Part shown: one piece after another, positions 1 to 6,548 of the stretch
How positions within the stretch are numbered: the first letter of the stretch is position 1
Layout: each line of letters starts with the position of its first letter
Assembly (NCBI GenBank): GCA_002304945.1
Contig: DBPQ01000108.1
Location: 1 to 12,818, forward strand
Direction: 5' to 3'
Origin: Actinomycetales bacterium UBA1416
GTDB taxonomy: Bacteria > Actinomycetota > Actinomycetes > Actinomycetales > Actinomycetaceae
Length of the DNA: 12,818 nucleotides
The notes under the pieces: model-generated
The model's database searches: none
Seen by the model: the letters and a program-made list of their open reading frames with translations, nothing else
What the model was told of the DNA's origin: nothing
Program-made: the position numbers and the translations under genes

Positions 1-1164
1 GAGTTGCGCTCCGGGCGCGATCCCGGGGCGCGCCGGTGGCGCGAGGAGGTCCGGCGGCTGGAGGGCATCGCCCGGCGGGAGGCCGGGCGGCGGGAGCGCA
101 CCCGGGCGGGGGAGGCGAGCGGCGGCGTCGTCGATGCGCTGGGATACGTGGCGGCACTCGCCTATCCGGACCGGGTGGCGCGGCGCGTTCCCGGCGGATC
201 GTCCTACCTGCTGGCCTCCGGGACGGCGGCCGGCTTGCCCGCGGGGAGTCCGCTCGCCGGGCACGAGTGGCTCGCGGTCGCGGAGGTGACGCGCGCGTCC
301 GGACGGGATGCCGCGGGCACGGGGGCCGTGATCCGCTCGGCCGCGGCGCTGGACGCCGACGGCGCGGCGGCCGCGGCAGCGCACCTCCTCACGGATCGCG
401 TCGAGGCCCGGTTCGAGGGTGGCCGTGTCCTGGCGCGGCGGGAGCGCCGACTCGGCGCGATCACGCTCAGCTCCACGCCGGTGCGCCCGGGCCGCGCGGA
501 GGGGCGGGCCGCTGTGGCACGAGCCCTCGCGGAGGAGGGCCTTGCCGCGATCGGGTGGTCGACGGCGGCGGACGCGCTGCGGCGTCGGCTCGCGCTGGTG
601 AGGCGTGAGCTGGGCGAGCCCTGGCCGGACGTGTCCGAGGCGGCACTGCTCGCCCGGCTCGAGGAGTGGCTCGGCCCGGAACTGGAGGCGCTCGCGGCGG
701 GTGGGTCGGTGCGCGGGCTGGACCTCGCCGAGCCGTTGCGCCGGTTGCTGCCGTGGCCGGAGGCTGCGCGGCTGGGGGAGTTGGTGCCGGAGCGGCTCGA
801 GGTGCCGAGCGGGTCGCGGGTGCGGATCGAGTACCCGCCGGTGGAGGAGGGTGGCAGTGCGGCGGGTGGTGACAGGGCAGCGGGTGGTGGCGGCGCCGTC
901 GGACGACCCGTGGTGGCGGTCAAGCTGCAGGAGTGCTTCGGCTGGGCGGAGACCCCGCGCCTCGTGGACGGCAGGGTGCCGGTGGTGTTCCACCTGCTGT
1001 CCCCGGCGGGACGGCCGCTGGCGGTGACGGGGGACCTGGCGTCGTTCTGGTCGGGGCCGTACGCGCAGGTGCGGGCGGAGATGCGCGGCCGGTACCCGAA
1101 GCACCCCTGGCCCGAGGACCCGTGGACGGCGCCTGCGACCTCCCGGACGAACCGCCGAGCGTGA
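1..1164 (+). CDS. hrpB: ATP-dependent helicase HrpB, C-terminal part (5' end outside window)
   Basis: This is the 3' part of an open frame that runs in from the window edge; the helicase core (Walker A and DEAH motifs) lies upstream and is not visible. About 387 residues remain. The end is diagnostic of the HrpB family C-terminal domain: VKLQECFGWAETPRL, then RVPVVFHLLSPAGRPL, then RGRYPKHPWPEDP close to the C-terminus. HrpB proteins are DEAH/DExH-box putative RNA helicases of about 800 residues, not essential in most bacteria and of poorly defined substrate. Just before the VKLQE motif there is a Gly/Ala-rich stretch of about 20 residues (roughly bases 848-905) where most homologues, as I recall them, are short; this is probably a lineage-specific flexible insert. 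The next gene follows after about 120 bases on the same strand but has its own promoter signals. Family assignment is confident; RNA as the in vivo substrate is family knowledge only. Confidence 0.9.
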   Translation, partial: ELRSGRDPGARRWREEVRRLEGIARREAGRRERTRAGEASGGVVDALGYVAALAYPDRVARRVPGGSSYLLASGTAAGLPAGSPLAGHEWLAVAEVTRASGRDAAGTGAVIRSAAALDADGAAAAAAHLLTDRVEARFEGGRVLARRERRLGAITLSSTPVRPGRAEGRAAVARALAEEGLAAIGWSTAADALRRRLALVRRELGEPWPDVSEAALLARLEEWLGPELEALAAGGSVRGLDLAEPLRRLLPWPEAARLGELVPERLEVPSGSRVRIEYPPVEEGGSAAGGDRAAGGGGAVGRPVVAVKLQECFGWAETPRLVDGRVPVVFHLLSPAGRPLAVTGDLASFWSGPYAQVRAEMRGRYPKHPWPEDPWTAPATSRTNRRA

Positions 1165-1200
1165 GCGGGGTCCGGCGCGTCAGCAGCATCCATCGGACAA

Positions 1201-1266
1201 ATCAACAACAACTGTATGGCAGATCAACAGTACAAGGGCGGCGGATCAACGGTACAGGCATCTGAA
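1201..1266 (+). repeat. Three 22-bp direct repeats upstream of first DUF4143 ATPase
   Basis: Three adjacent units begin at 1201, 1223 and 1245, each opening with ATCAAC, so the period is exactly 22 bp (two helical turns). Units 2 and 3 agree over ATCAACRGTACARG; unit 1 is more diverged (13 of 22 matches with unit 2). The array ends 4 bases before a -10-like TACGAT. Its position and helical phasing suggest an array of protein-binding sites controlling the ATPase gene rather than a structural or coding repeat. It is not similar in sequence to the array at 8667-8732, but it has the same geometry. Confidence 0.75.
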
Positions 1267-1270
1267 CTGC

Positions 1271-1276
1271 TACGAT
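1271..1276 (+). promoter_or_regulatory. -10 hexamer of a probable leaderless promoter
   Basis: TACGAT fits the actinobacterial TANNNT -10 consensus. Exactly six bases separate it from the GTG start at 1283, so transcription would begin on the start codon. No Shine-Dalgarno sequence is visible and no good -35; the -35 position falls inside the third 22-bp repeat, as expected if an activator or repressor bound there sets expression. Confidence 0.6.
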
Positions 1277-1282
1277 ACCGGC

Positions 1283-2563
1283 GTGACGGAACTGCTCACC
1301 CTGCGTCCACGGCAGTTGTTCGAAACTGCACGGCAGATGCTGGAGTACTCCCCAGTCGTCACGATCCAGGGTGCGCGACAAGTGGGGAAGTCGACTCTCG
1401 CGTCCATGCTCGTTGCAGGGCGAGATCATCGCGTGGTGACTCTCGATGACGTCGACGTCATCGATGCGGCCCGGGCAGATCCGGTGTCCTTCGTCCGGTC
1501 GGCGGGCGATGGGATCCTCGTCATCGACGAGGTCCAGCGTCTGCCCGAACTCACGCTCGCCATCAAGGCAGCGGTAGACCGGGATCGCCGTCCCGGCCGG
1601 TTCATCCTCACGGGGTCGGCGGACCTCGGCCAGGTCTCCGGCACCAAGGATTCCTTGGCAGGACGGTCCCTGAACCTTCGCCTCCACCCTTTCACGCAAG
1701 GGGAGTGGGAGGGACTGGACGGTGCTGAGGATCTGGTGAGTGCCGTCGCTGTGCACGCTGACGAGCCCGACTGGTTCCGCAGCCTCCGGACCGGCGAGAC
1801 AAGGTTGGGCTTGGCGAACAGGATCTGCCGCGGCGGGTACCCGCCAGTCGCGGGGATGCCGGAGAGGATTCGGGAGGCCTGGTTCGCCAGCTACATCGAT
1901 GCCCTCCTTCGGGAAGACGCGACACGCGGCCTTCGGGTCCACGGCGTTTCCCGACTGCGGAGCCTCCTCACGCTGCTCGCGGCGAATCAGGCGGGTGAAC
2001 TCGTCAAGGCCAGGCTCGCTTCTGAGTCCGGTGTCCCGGCCTCGACGGTCTCCAACCTGTTGGACCTGCTCAGCAGCTTGTTCATCGTGGAGACCCTCCC
2101 ACCGTGGACACCCAACCTCACCACGAGAGAAGTCGGACGGCACAAGGCCTACGTGACCGACTCCGGTCTCGCGGCCTCGCTCACCAGGCTCCGTCCGTCA
2201 CAGCTTGCTGATCCGCTGCACGGCAAGCTGCTCGGGCCGCTGCTCGAGGGGTTCGTGGTGTCGGAGCTGGTCCGGCAGTCCGGGTGGTCTGCGACACGGT
2301 CGCAGCTCTTCCATTACCGGTCGCGGTCGGCTGAGGTTGACCTCGTGCTCGAACTCGACGACGGATCAGTGATGGCGTTCGAGGTGAAGGCCTCGGCGAC
2401 GGCGTCGACGCGGATGTTCGCCGGGTTGAGAGAGCTTCGCGACCTCCTCGGTCATCGGTTCCTGGCGGGCGTGGTGCTCAATACGGCGGATCACGGGCTC
2501 GTCCACGCGGAGCGACTGTACGCGTTGCCGGTCCAGTCCCTGTGGGCTGCGGCTGGCGATTGA
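1283..2563 (+). CDS. AAA_14 / DUF4143 family ATP-binding protein (first copy)
   Basis: A 426-residue protein with the complete domain order of this family. The N-terminal AAA_14 ATPase has a Walker A GARQVGKST at 30-38, a Walker B ILVIDEVQR at 78-86 and a sensor-1-like FILTGSAD at 107-114. Next comes a predicted winged-helix segment at about 236-270 (QAGELVKARLASESGV, then a recognition-helix-like PASTVSNLLDLL). The C-terminal DUF4143 region holds LEGFVVSELVRQ near 321 and a PD-(D/E)XK-like signature, with D353 in SAEVDLV and E367/K369 in FEVKAS. The GTG start at 1283 is supported by the TACGAT hexamer six bases upstream. The family is common in bacterial accessory regions and largely uncharacterised; annotations such as 'ATPase' say nothing about role. 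I infer a DNA-binding, possibly nuclease-fold ATPase. The gene is single, convergent with the pRiA4b ORF-3-like gene, and looks slightly less G+C-rich than hrpB, compatible with horizontal acquisition. A paralogue lies at 8745-9992. Confidence 0.88.
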   Translation: MTELLTLRPRQLFETARQMLEYSPVVTIQGARQVGKSTLASMLVAGRDHRVVTLDDVDVIDAARADPVSFVRSAGDGILVIDEVQRLPELTLAIKAAVDRDRRPGRFILTGSADLGQVSGTKDSLAGRSLNLRLHPFTQGEWEGLDGAEDLVSAVAVHADEPDWFRSLRTGETRLGLANRICRGGYPPVAGMPERIREAWFASYIDALLREDATRGLRVHGVSRLRSLLTLLAANQAGELVKARLASESGVPASTVSNLLDLLSSLFIVETLPPWTPNLTTREVGRHKAYVTDSGLAASLTRLRPSQLADPLHGKLLGPLLEGFVVSELVRQSGWSATRSQLFHYRSRSAEVDLVLELDDGSVMAFEVKASATASTRMFAGLRELRDLLGHRFLAGVVLNTADHGLVHAERLYALPVQSLWAAAGD

Positions 2564-2569
2564 CGAGAT

Positions 2570-2591
2570 GTCACCATCCAACGGCGGTGAC
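2570..2591. terminator. Possible weak hairpin between convergent genes
   Basis: GTCACC at 2570-2575 and GGTGAC at 2586-2591 form a 6-bp stem with a 10-base loop, in the 36-base gap between the stops of the convergent ATPase and pRiA4b ORF-3-like genes. There is no T tract on either side. The position fits a shared terminator, but the stem is short and could be chance. Confidence 0.25.
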
Positions 2592-2599
2592 GGCCAACC

Positions 2600-4057
2600 T
2601 CAGCGTGCGAGCTCGGCCAGGTCCTCGGTCACGTCCGCTGCGCTGAAGTACGCGGCGTCGGGCACCGCGTCGAGCATGTCCTGGTAGCCCCAGATCCCGC
2701 CGCAGTTCTCCGGCGGGGCAGCCCGGCGGCCGGCCGTGCACCGCGGGTAGGCCACGCCCTCCTGCGACGGCGCGATCTTCTCCACGAGCACCACGTGCTG
2801 CCAGTCGTCCCCGAAGTCGTAGACGTAGGTCAGCTTCTCCCCGACCTCCGCCACCTTCGTCAGCCGCACGCCCCGCTCCGAGCGGAGGTCCAGGCCCCAC
2901 TCCGGGTCGGGGACGCCGTACTCGCCCTGAGGGGTCTCGAAGGCGTGCAGGTGCGAGTCGGTCCACTCGAACGCCACCTGGATGACCTCGTGCAGCTGGT
3001 CCAGCGTGATGGTGGCGGGAACCTCGAGCCTCCGCCAGATCGGGGGCTTGGATCCCTTCAGGCTCACCCTCAGCTGGAGGACCTCCTTCGGACGCCGACG
3101 ACGGCGGGTGGCCGGCGCCGTCGTCCCGCCGGCCGTGGCGGCGTCGTCGTCCACCGAGAGGCGCGACCGCACGAGATGGGCGTGGCGCGCGACGTCCTCG
3201 ACCTGGTCGGGATCGGCAGGGCACGGTTCTCGCTCCGCAGCCTCGCGCAGCGCCGCCCGGGCCACGCTCCACGGGATCTCCTCGAGGAAGGCATCGGGCT
3301 CCCTCCTGGACTCGCGGCGGACCTCGGACCACAGGTGATCAGGGTCGTCGGACACCCAGCTGTCCTTGATCCCGCCGCCGAGCGTGTGGTCGAGGAGGAT
3401 CGCGAGGGCATGGCGGCGCCGCCCGTAGGCGAACACCACGTGGTAGGAGGCCTGGAAGCCGAAGATGTCCCCGAACCGCCAGCACCGCTCCACTGTGGGG
3501 CGCCCGATCGTGTTCGCCCACGCCGGGTCCGGGACACCCGACGCCGCCACCCGGTTGGCGGCGTCGTCGACCGCTTGGCGGAACGCACCCTCCGTGAACG
3601 GCGAGAGCGTGCGGAGGACGGCGAGGGACTCGGGGGTGCGCTGCCGCTCGGCGTGGGCGACGAGCTGGGTGAGGAGCACGTCGAGCGGCGCGCTGCCGGC
3701 CTCCTCATCGGGGAGCGGATCCCGCTCGATCGCTCCCGCCATGCCCTCCTCGAGGACGCCGAGCACGTCACTCGCGTGCATCTCCGCCTCGAGCGGCCAC
3801 TCCGCCGGTGCGATGCCGTCGGCGAGCATCCCGAGGAACGGGTCGAGGAGGGCGTTGAGCTCGGCGGCGTCCTCGGCGGCGTCCGCCGCGGTGTACGGCT
3901 CATCAGCGGGGCGCGAGATCTCCTCGGTCCGCGACTCCTCGGTGCGCAACTTCTCGGCCCGCGGGGGTGGCGGACCCGCCGTGGGTGGGGTGTGCTCGGT
4001 GCCTCCGACCACCTGGAGGTGCCGCTGGTTCGGGTCGGTCCTTCGCCGGTTCGTCAT
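2600..4057 (-). CDS. Large protein with C-terminal plasmid pRiA4b ORF-3-like domain
   Basis: A 485-residue protein. Residues about 326-475 are a PRiA4_ORF3 domain: QLRVSLKGSKPPIWRRLEV (329-346), SHLHAF (368-373), VYDFGDDWQHVV (412-423), then C440 and a PPENCGGIWGYQDML segment (449-462). The family is named after an Agrobacterium rhizogenes plasmid ORF and is also annotated as an IS1096 TnpR-like passenger protein; its molecular function is not established. The first 50 residues are Arg/Pro-rich and probably disordered. Residues about 55-300 are a mostly helical region I do not recognise, with a conserved-looking stretch CWRFGDIFGFQASYHVVFAYGR-like (192-213) and a TLGGGIKDSWVSDDP-like loop (225-239). 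A basic linker (RRRRRPK, 318-324) joins the two halves. The ATG at 4057 is supported by GACAAT seven bases upstream on this strand. It diverges from the nucleotidyltransferase operon. No transposase is adjacent, so the recombinase-passenger annotation should not be taken literally. Confidence 0.82.
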   Translation of the reverse strand: MTNRRRTDPNQRHLQVVGGTEHTPPTAGPPPPRAEKLRTEESRTEEISRPADEPYTAADAAEDAAELNALLDPFLGMLADGIAPAEWPLEAEMHASDVLGVLEEGMAGAIERDPLPDEEAGSAPLDVLLTQLVAHAERQRTPESLAVLRTLSPFTEGAFRQAVDDAANRVAASGVPDPAWANTIGRPTVERCWRFGDIFGFQASYHVVFAYGRRRHALAILLDHTLGGGIKDSWVSDDPDHLWSEVRRESRREPDAFLEEIPWSVARAALREAAEREPCPADPDQVEDVARHAHLVRSRLSVDDDAATAGGTTAPATRRRRRPKEVLQLRVSLKGSKPPIWRRLEVPATITLDQLHEVIQVAFEWTDSHLHAFETPQGEYGVPDPEWGLDLRSERGVRLTKVAEVGEKLTYVYDFGDDWQHVVLVEKIAPSQEGVAYPRCTAGRRAAPPENCGGIWGYQDMLDAVPDAAYFSAADVTEDLAELAR

Positions 4058-4064
4058 CGGTGCG

Positions 4065-4070
4065 ATTGTC
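4065..4070 (-). promoter_or_regulatory. -10 hexamer for pRiA4b ORF-3-like gene
   Basis: On the minus strand GACAAT lies seven bases before the ATG at 4057, the placement expected for a leaderless transcript. The same hexamer stands at the same place before the HAD gene (7662-7667). No Shine-Dalgarno sequence is seen between it and the ATG. Confidence 0.45.
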
Positions 4071-4120
4071 GCAGGTGTGGTGGGTGGGCCTCAAAGGCGG
4101 CGGTCGGGGGCGTGGACGCC

Positions 4121-4152
4121 GCGTGTGGGCGTGCCAGTTCTGCCCCACACGC
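4121..4152. repeat. Inverted repeat in divergent intergenic region
   Basis: Perfect 9-bp arms, GCGTGTGGG (4121-4129) and CCCACACGC (4144-4152), are separated by 14 bases. The repeat sits between the divergent starts at 4057 and 4189, outside both coding regions. It could be a regulator site for either gene or an RNA hairpin if transcripts start further out. It ends 10 bases before the second palindrome at 4163. Confidence 0.5.
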
Positions 4153-4162
4153 ACGGTGGCAA

Positions 4163-4180
4163 GTTATCGGTAGTGATAAC
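4163..4180. promoter_or_regulatory. Palindromic operator over nucleotidyltransferase-HTH promoter
   Basis: GTTATCggtagtGATAAC is a perfect 6+6 inverted repeat with a 6-base spacer. Its right arm overlaps the -10 hexamer TAACAT (4177-4182). A dimeric repressor bound here would block RNA polymerase. The natural candidate is the XRE-type protein encoded second in the operon, giving the autorepression typical of toxin-antitoxin loci; that assignment is inference. Confidence 0.6.
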
Positions 4181-4182
4181 AT
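4177..4182 (+). promoter_or_regulatory. -10 hexamer, leaderless start of nucleotidyltransferase operon
   Basis: TAACAT matches TANNNT and lies exactly six bases before the GTG at 4189. It overlaps the right arm of the operator palindrome. No ribosome binding site is present. Confidence 0.6.
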
Positions 4183-4188
4183 TGTGAT

Positions 4189-4920
4189 GTGAGCCAACGA
4201 GGTCCCTATGCGGCGGGGAGCGGCGCGCAGAACGGCGCGATCGGCCCCGATCTCCTTCGGGTCCTCGAATCGGCGGCGGTGCTCCAGCAGCGTGTCCCGG
4301 ACGCCGTTCTCGTCGGTGGGACCGCCGCGGCTCTCCACGCCGGCCACCGAGCATCCTTCGATCACGACCGCGTGGTGGCCGACCTCCGCGAGCGCTTCGA
4401 CCTCGTCCTCGACGCCCTCGAACGTGAAGGCGATTGGGTCACAAACCGCGTCACGCCCGGGAAGATCATCCTCGGCGAGTTGGGGGAGATCGAGGCCGGG
4501 GTCCGCCAACTCATCCGATCGGTGCCGCTGGAGACCGAGGAGGTCTCGCTCCCGAGCGGCAACGTGGTGCGCGTGCCGACTCCTGCCGAGATCCTCCGCA
4601 TCAAGGCGTTCCTGATCGTCAAGAGGAACCAGGTGCGGGACTACCTCGACGTCGTCGCGCTCGCGAGCCGGTGCGGGTTCGGCCCGGCGGCCCGAACCCT
4701 CGCCGACATCGACAGGTACTACACCGATCCCGCGCAGGACGGCACTCCCTTCGCTGACCAGGTCGTCCGCCAACTCGCGGAACCCCGCCCCCGCGACGCG
4801 CGGGTCACGGCACGGCTCCGGGACTACAAGGGACTCGCGCCGCGATGGCAGGACTGGGGCGCCGTCGTGGAGGCGTGCCGCCACCTGGCGCTGCGGATGG
4901 AGGAGGCTGACTTCGGCTGA
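4189..4920 (+). CDS. AbiEii-like nucleotidyltransferase, putative toxin
   Basis: A 243-residue protein of the DNA polymerase beta-like nucleotidyltransferase superfamily. The motif VGGTAAALHAGHRASFDHD (42-60) gives the GG(S/T)...DxD signature, with GGT at 43-45 and the metal-binding D58-H-D60. A second family-typical stretch at about 136-157 (LRIKAFLIVKRNQVRDYLDVVAL) carries K139 and the R150-D151 pair seen in the AbiEii/AbiGii group (K...R..RDyyD). AbiEii toxins act in phage exclusion and plasmid stabilisation; characterised relatives modify tRNA acceptor ends. Whether this member is toxic is inferred from its partner. The GTG start is supported by the TAACAT hexamer six bases upstream. Its TGA overlaps the ATG of the HTH gene by one base (TGATG), so translation is coupled. 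The order is toxin-like gene first, antitoxin-like second, the reverse of abiEi-abiEii. It could alternatively be a non-toxic nucleotidyltransferase. Confidence 0.75.
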   Translation: MSQRGPYAAGSGAQNGAIGPDLLRVLESAAVLQQRVPDAVLVGGTAAALHAGHRASFDHDRVVADLRERFDLVLDALEREGDWVTNRVTPGKIILGELGEIEAGVRQLIRSVPLETEEVSLPSGNVVRVPTPAEILRIKAFLIVKRNQVRDYLDVVALASRCGFGPAARTLADIDRYYTDPAQDGTPFADQVVRQLAEPRPRDARVTARLRDYKGLAPRWQDWGAVVEACRHLALRMEEADFG

Positions 4921-5351
4921 TGGCTGTCCAGTTCCGGAACCTGGAGGTGACTCCGCGGGACCCGGTTGACCGTTGGGGTCCCGAGGGCATCCTGACGGCG
5001 ATCGACCGCGGGGGCCTGGCCGAGTGGCGGCGGATCTCGTGTGCCGTCGCGGCGGACCCACACGGGCCGGTGGCAGGGGATCTCGAGGAGGCGCTGGAAC
5101 TGGCCGAGGACGCCGGCGCAGCGCGGGTCCTCCAGCTCGCACTGGAACGTGCGCGGGCGTCAGAGGCGGAGCGCGTTGGCTGGCGCCTACGGGAGTACGT
5201 GTGGCGCGCGAACATGACGCAGGCCGAGTTCGCGCGTGCGGTGGGCACCTCCCCGTCGCGGATGTCCACCTACTTGAGCGGGTCCGTGACACCGTCAGCA
5301 GTGATGCTGGAGCGGATGCGCCGCGTGGCGGAGGAGGCGAACGGGTCCTAG
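4920..5351 (+). CDS. XRE-type helix-turn-helix protein, putative antitoxin/regulator
   Basis: A 143-residue protein. The C-terminal third (about 88-138) is a Cro/C1-type HTH: LREYVWRANMTQAEFARAVG, then TSPSRMSTYLSG with the usual 'S..Y.sG...P' recognition-helix pattern, then SAVMLERMRRVAEE. The N-terminal 80 residues form a separate helical region (TPRDPVDRWGPEGILTAIDRGG, WRRISCAVAADPHGPVA) that I cannot assign to a named family; I infer it may bind and neutralise the nucleotidyltransferase. The ATG shares its A with the TGA of the upstream gene, so the two are one operon and probably stoichiometrically coupled. The GTTATC/GATAAC operator over the operon promoter is the likely binding site. 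The stop codon TAG interlocks with that of the convergent cysteine desulfurase gene inside a CTAG palindrome. Confidence 0.75.
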   Translation: MAVQFRNLEVTPRDPVDRWGPEGILTAIDRGGLAEWRRISCAVAADPHGPVAGDLEEALELAEDAGAARVLQLALERARASEAERVGWRLREYVWRANMTQAEFARAVGTSPSRMSTYLSGSVTPSAVMLERMRRVAEEANGS

Positions 5352-6523
5352 GCCTCCGCCGCCGCGCGGGCGATGGCCTCGGCGGCGGAGTCGATCTCCT
5401 CCGCAGTGGTCCACCGGCCCACGCTCAGGCGTAGGGCCGTGAGCGCCTCTCGCTCCCCGAGCCCCATCGCGGTCAGCACGGGGGAGGGCCGATCCCGCCC
5501 CGCGTGGCAGGCCGATCCCGCCGACGCCGCCACGGACGGCACCGCCGCCAGCAGGGTGAGCGCGCGCACGCCGTCGATGCGGACGTTCAGCGTGTTCGGC
5601 AGCCGCTCGGTCCGGTGCCCGTTCAGGTGGACGCGGCCGGGGAGCAGGTCCCGCAGGCGGGCCTCGAGCCGGTCCCGCAGGTCCGCGAGCCGGGCCGACT
5701 CCCCGGCAGCCAGCGAGGCGATCGCGAGGTCCGCCGCCCGCCCCAGCCCGACGGCGTAGGCCACGTTCTCCGTCCCCGCCCGCAGCCCGTGCTCCTGCCC
5801 ACCGCCACCGACGAGCGGCCGCAGGGCGACGCCGTCGCGCACGTACAGGGCCGCGATCCCCTTGGGGGCGTACATCTTGTGCCCGACGACGGTCAGCAGG
5901 TCCACCCCCAGCTCCCTGACGTCCACGGGAACCTTCCCCACGGACTGGGCGGCATCGGTGTGCAGCAGCACGCCGCGGGCGTGGGTGACCGCGGCGATCT
6001 CGCGGAGGGGCTGGAGGGTGCCGGTCTCGTTGTTGGCGTGCATGACCGTCACGAGGACGGTGGCGGGGGTGATGGCGGCCGCGACGTCGTCGGGCGAGAG
6101 CCGGCCGGCGCCGTCGACGGGCAGCATGGTGACCTCCACCCCGTGGAGGTCCGCCAGTTCCTGGCACGCTGCGAGGACGGCGGGGTGCTCGGTGGCCTGG
6201 GTGATGACGTGCGGGCGGGTGCGGGTGAGGGTGCCGGCGAACCGGGGATCGGAGGTGAGCGCTGCCAGGGCGGCGCCGCGGATGGCGAGGGCGTCGGCCT
6301 CCGAGCCGGAGCCGGTGAAGACGATCTCGGACGGGTTCGCGCCGATCAGGGCGGCGACCCTGGCGCGGGCGTCCTCGAGCGCCGCGTGGGCACGCACCCC
6401 GTACGCATGGGAGCTGGAGGGGTTGCCCCACTCGCTCGTCAGGTACGGCGTCATCGCGGTGAACACCCGCGGGTCCACCGGGGTGGTGGCGTTGTGGTCG
6501 AGGTAGATGGGGCGCTCGGTCAT
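5348..6523 (-). CDS. Cysteine desulfurase (NifS/IscS class V aminotransferase family)
   Basis: A 391-residue PLP enzyme that removes sulfur from L-cysteine to give alanine and an enzyme persulfide for Fe-S clusters, thiolated tRNA or other acceptors. Numbered from the 6523 ATG: YLDHNATTPVD (7-17), TEHPAV with the cofactor-stacking H113, MHANNETGT (161-169), LLHTDAAQSVGKV with D190, and GHK with the Schiff-base K216. The RAGTEN motif lies at 248-253, and SAGSACHAG with catalytic C339 sits in a short loop, as expected for group I (IscS/NifS-like). An in-frame ATG also exists at 6532, but GCGAGG lies about 8 bases before the 6523 ATG, so I prefer the latter. It follows the DsrE gene by about 25 bases on the same strand and surely forms an operon with it. 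No iscU or suf genes are adjacent, so this is probably a dedicated sulfur donor (for example tRNA thiolation or sulfane-sulfur supply) rather than the main Fe-S assembly enzyme; that is inference. Confidence 0.93.
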   Translation of the reverse strand: MTERPIYLDHNATTPVDPRVFTAMTPYLTSEWGNPSSSHAYGVRAHAALEDARARVAALIGANPSEIVFTGSGSEADALAIRGAALAALTSDPRFAGTLTRTRPHVITQATEHPAVLAACQELADLHGVEVTMLPVDGAGRLSPDDVAAAITPATVLVTVMHANNETGTLQPLREIAAVTHARGVLLHTDAAQSVGKVPVDVRELGVDLLTVVGHKMYAPKGIAALYVRDGVALRPLVGGGGQEHGLRAGTENVAYAVGLGRAADLAIASLAAGESARLADLRDRLEARLRDLLPGRVHLNGHRTERLPNTLNVRIDGVRALTLLAAVPSVAASAGSACHAGRDRPSPVLTAMGLGEREALTALRLSVGRWTTAEEIDSAAEAIARAAAEA

Positions 6524-6548
6524 GCGTGCCATCCTCGCCCGGGCGGGG

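Noticed and set aside
204..1211. Long minus-strand frame opposite hrpB
   Set aside because: Ser/Arg/Pro/Ala-biased sequence with no domain, opposite a well-recognised helicase C-terminus; typical antisense shadow in very G+C-rich DNA.
1201..1266. Type III (ToxIN-like) antitoxin RNA repeats
   Set aside because: Short tandem repeats before a gene recall ToxIN, but the repeats lie upstream of or over the promoter rather than in a transcript, there is no attenuator hairpin after them, and the product is a large ATPase, not a ToxN-like endoribonuclease.
2600..4057. Transposon resolvase or IS1096 element
   Set aside because: The 'TnpR-like' label for the PRiA4_ORF3 family is annotation history; no recombinase catalytic motif, transposase or terminal inverted repeats were found around it.
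2795..4192. 465-codon plus-strand frame opposite the pRiA4b ORF-3-like gene
   Set aside because: No recognisable motif and biased composition, while the minus strand encodes a clear family domain.
4054..5292. 412-codon minus-strand frame opposite the nucleotidyltransferase-HTH operon
   Set aside because: The plus-strand products have clear motifs and coupled TGATG translation; the antisense product has none.
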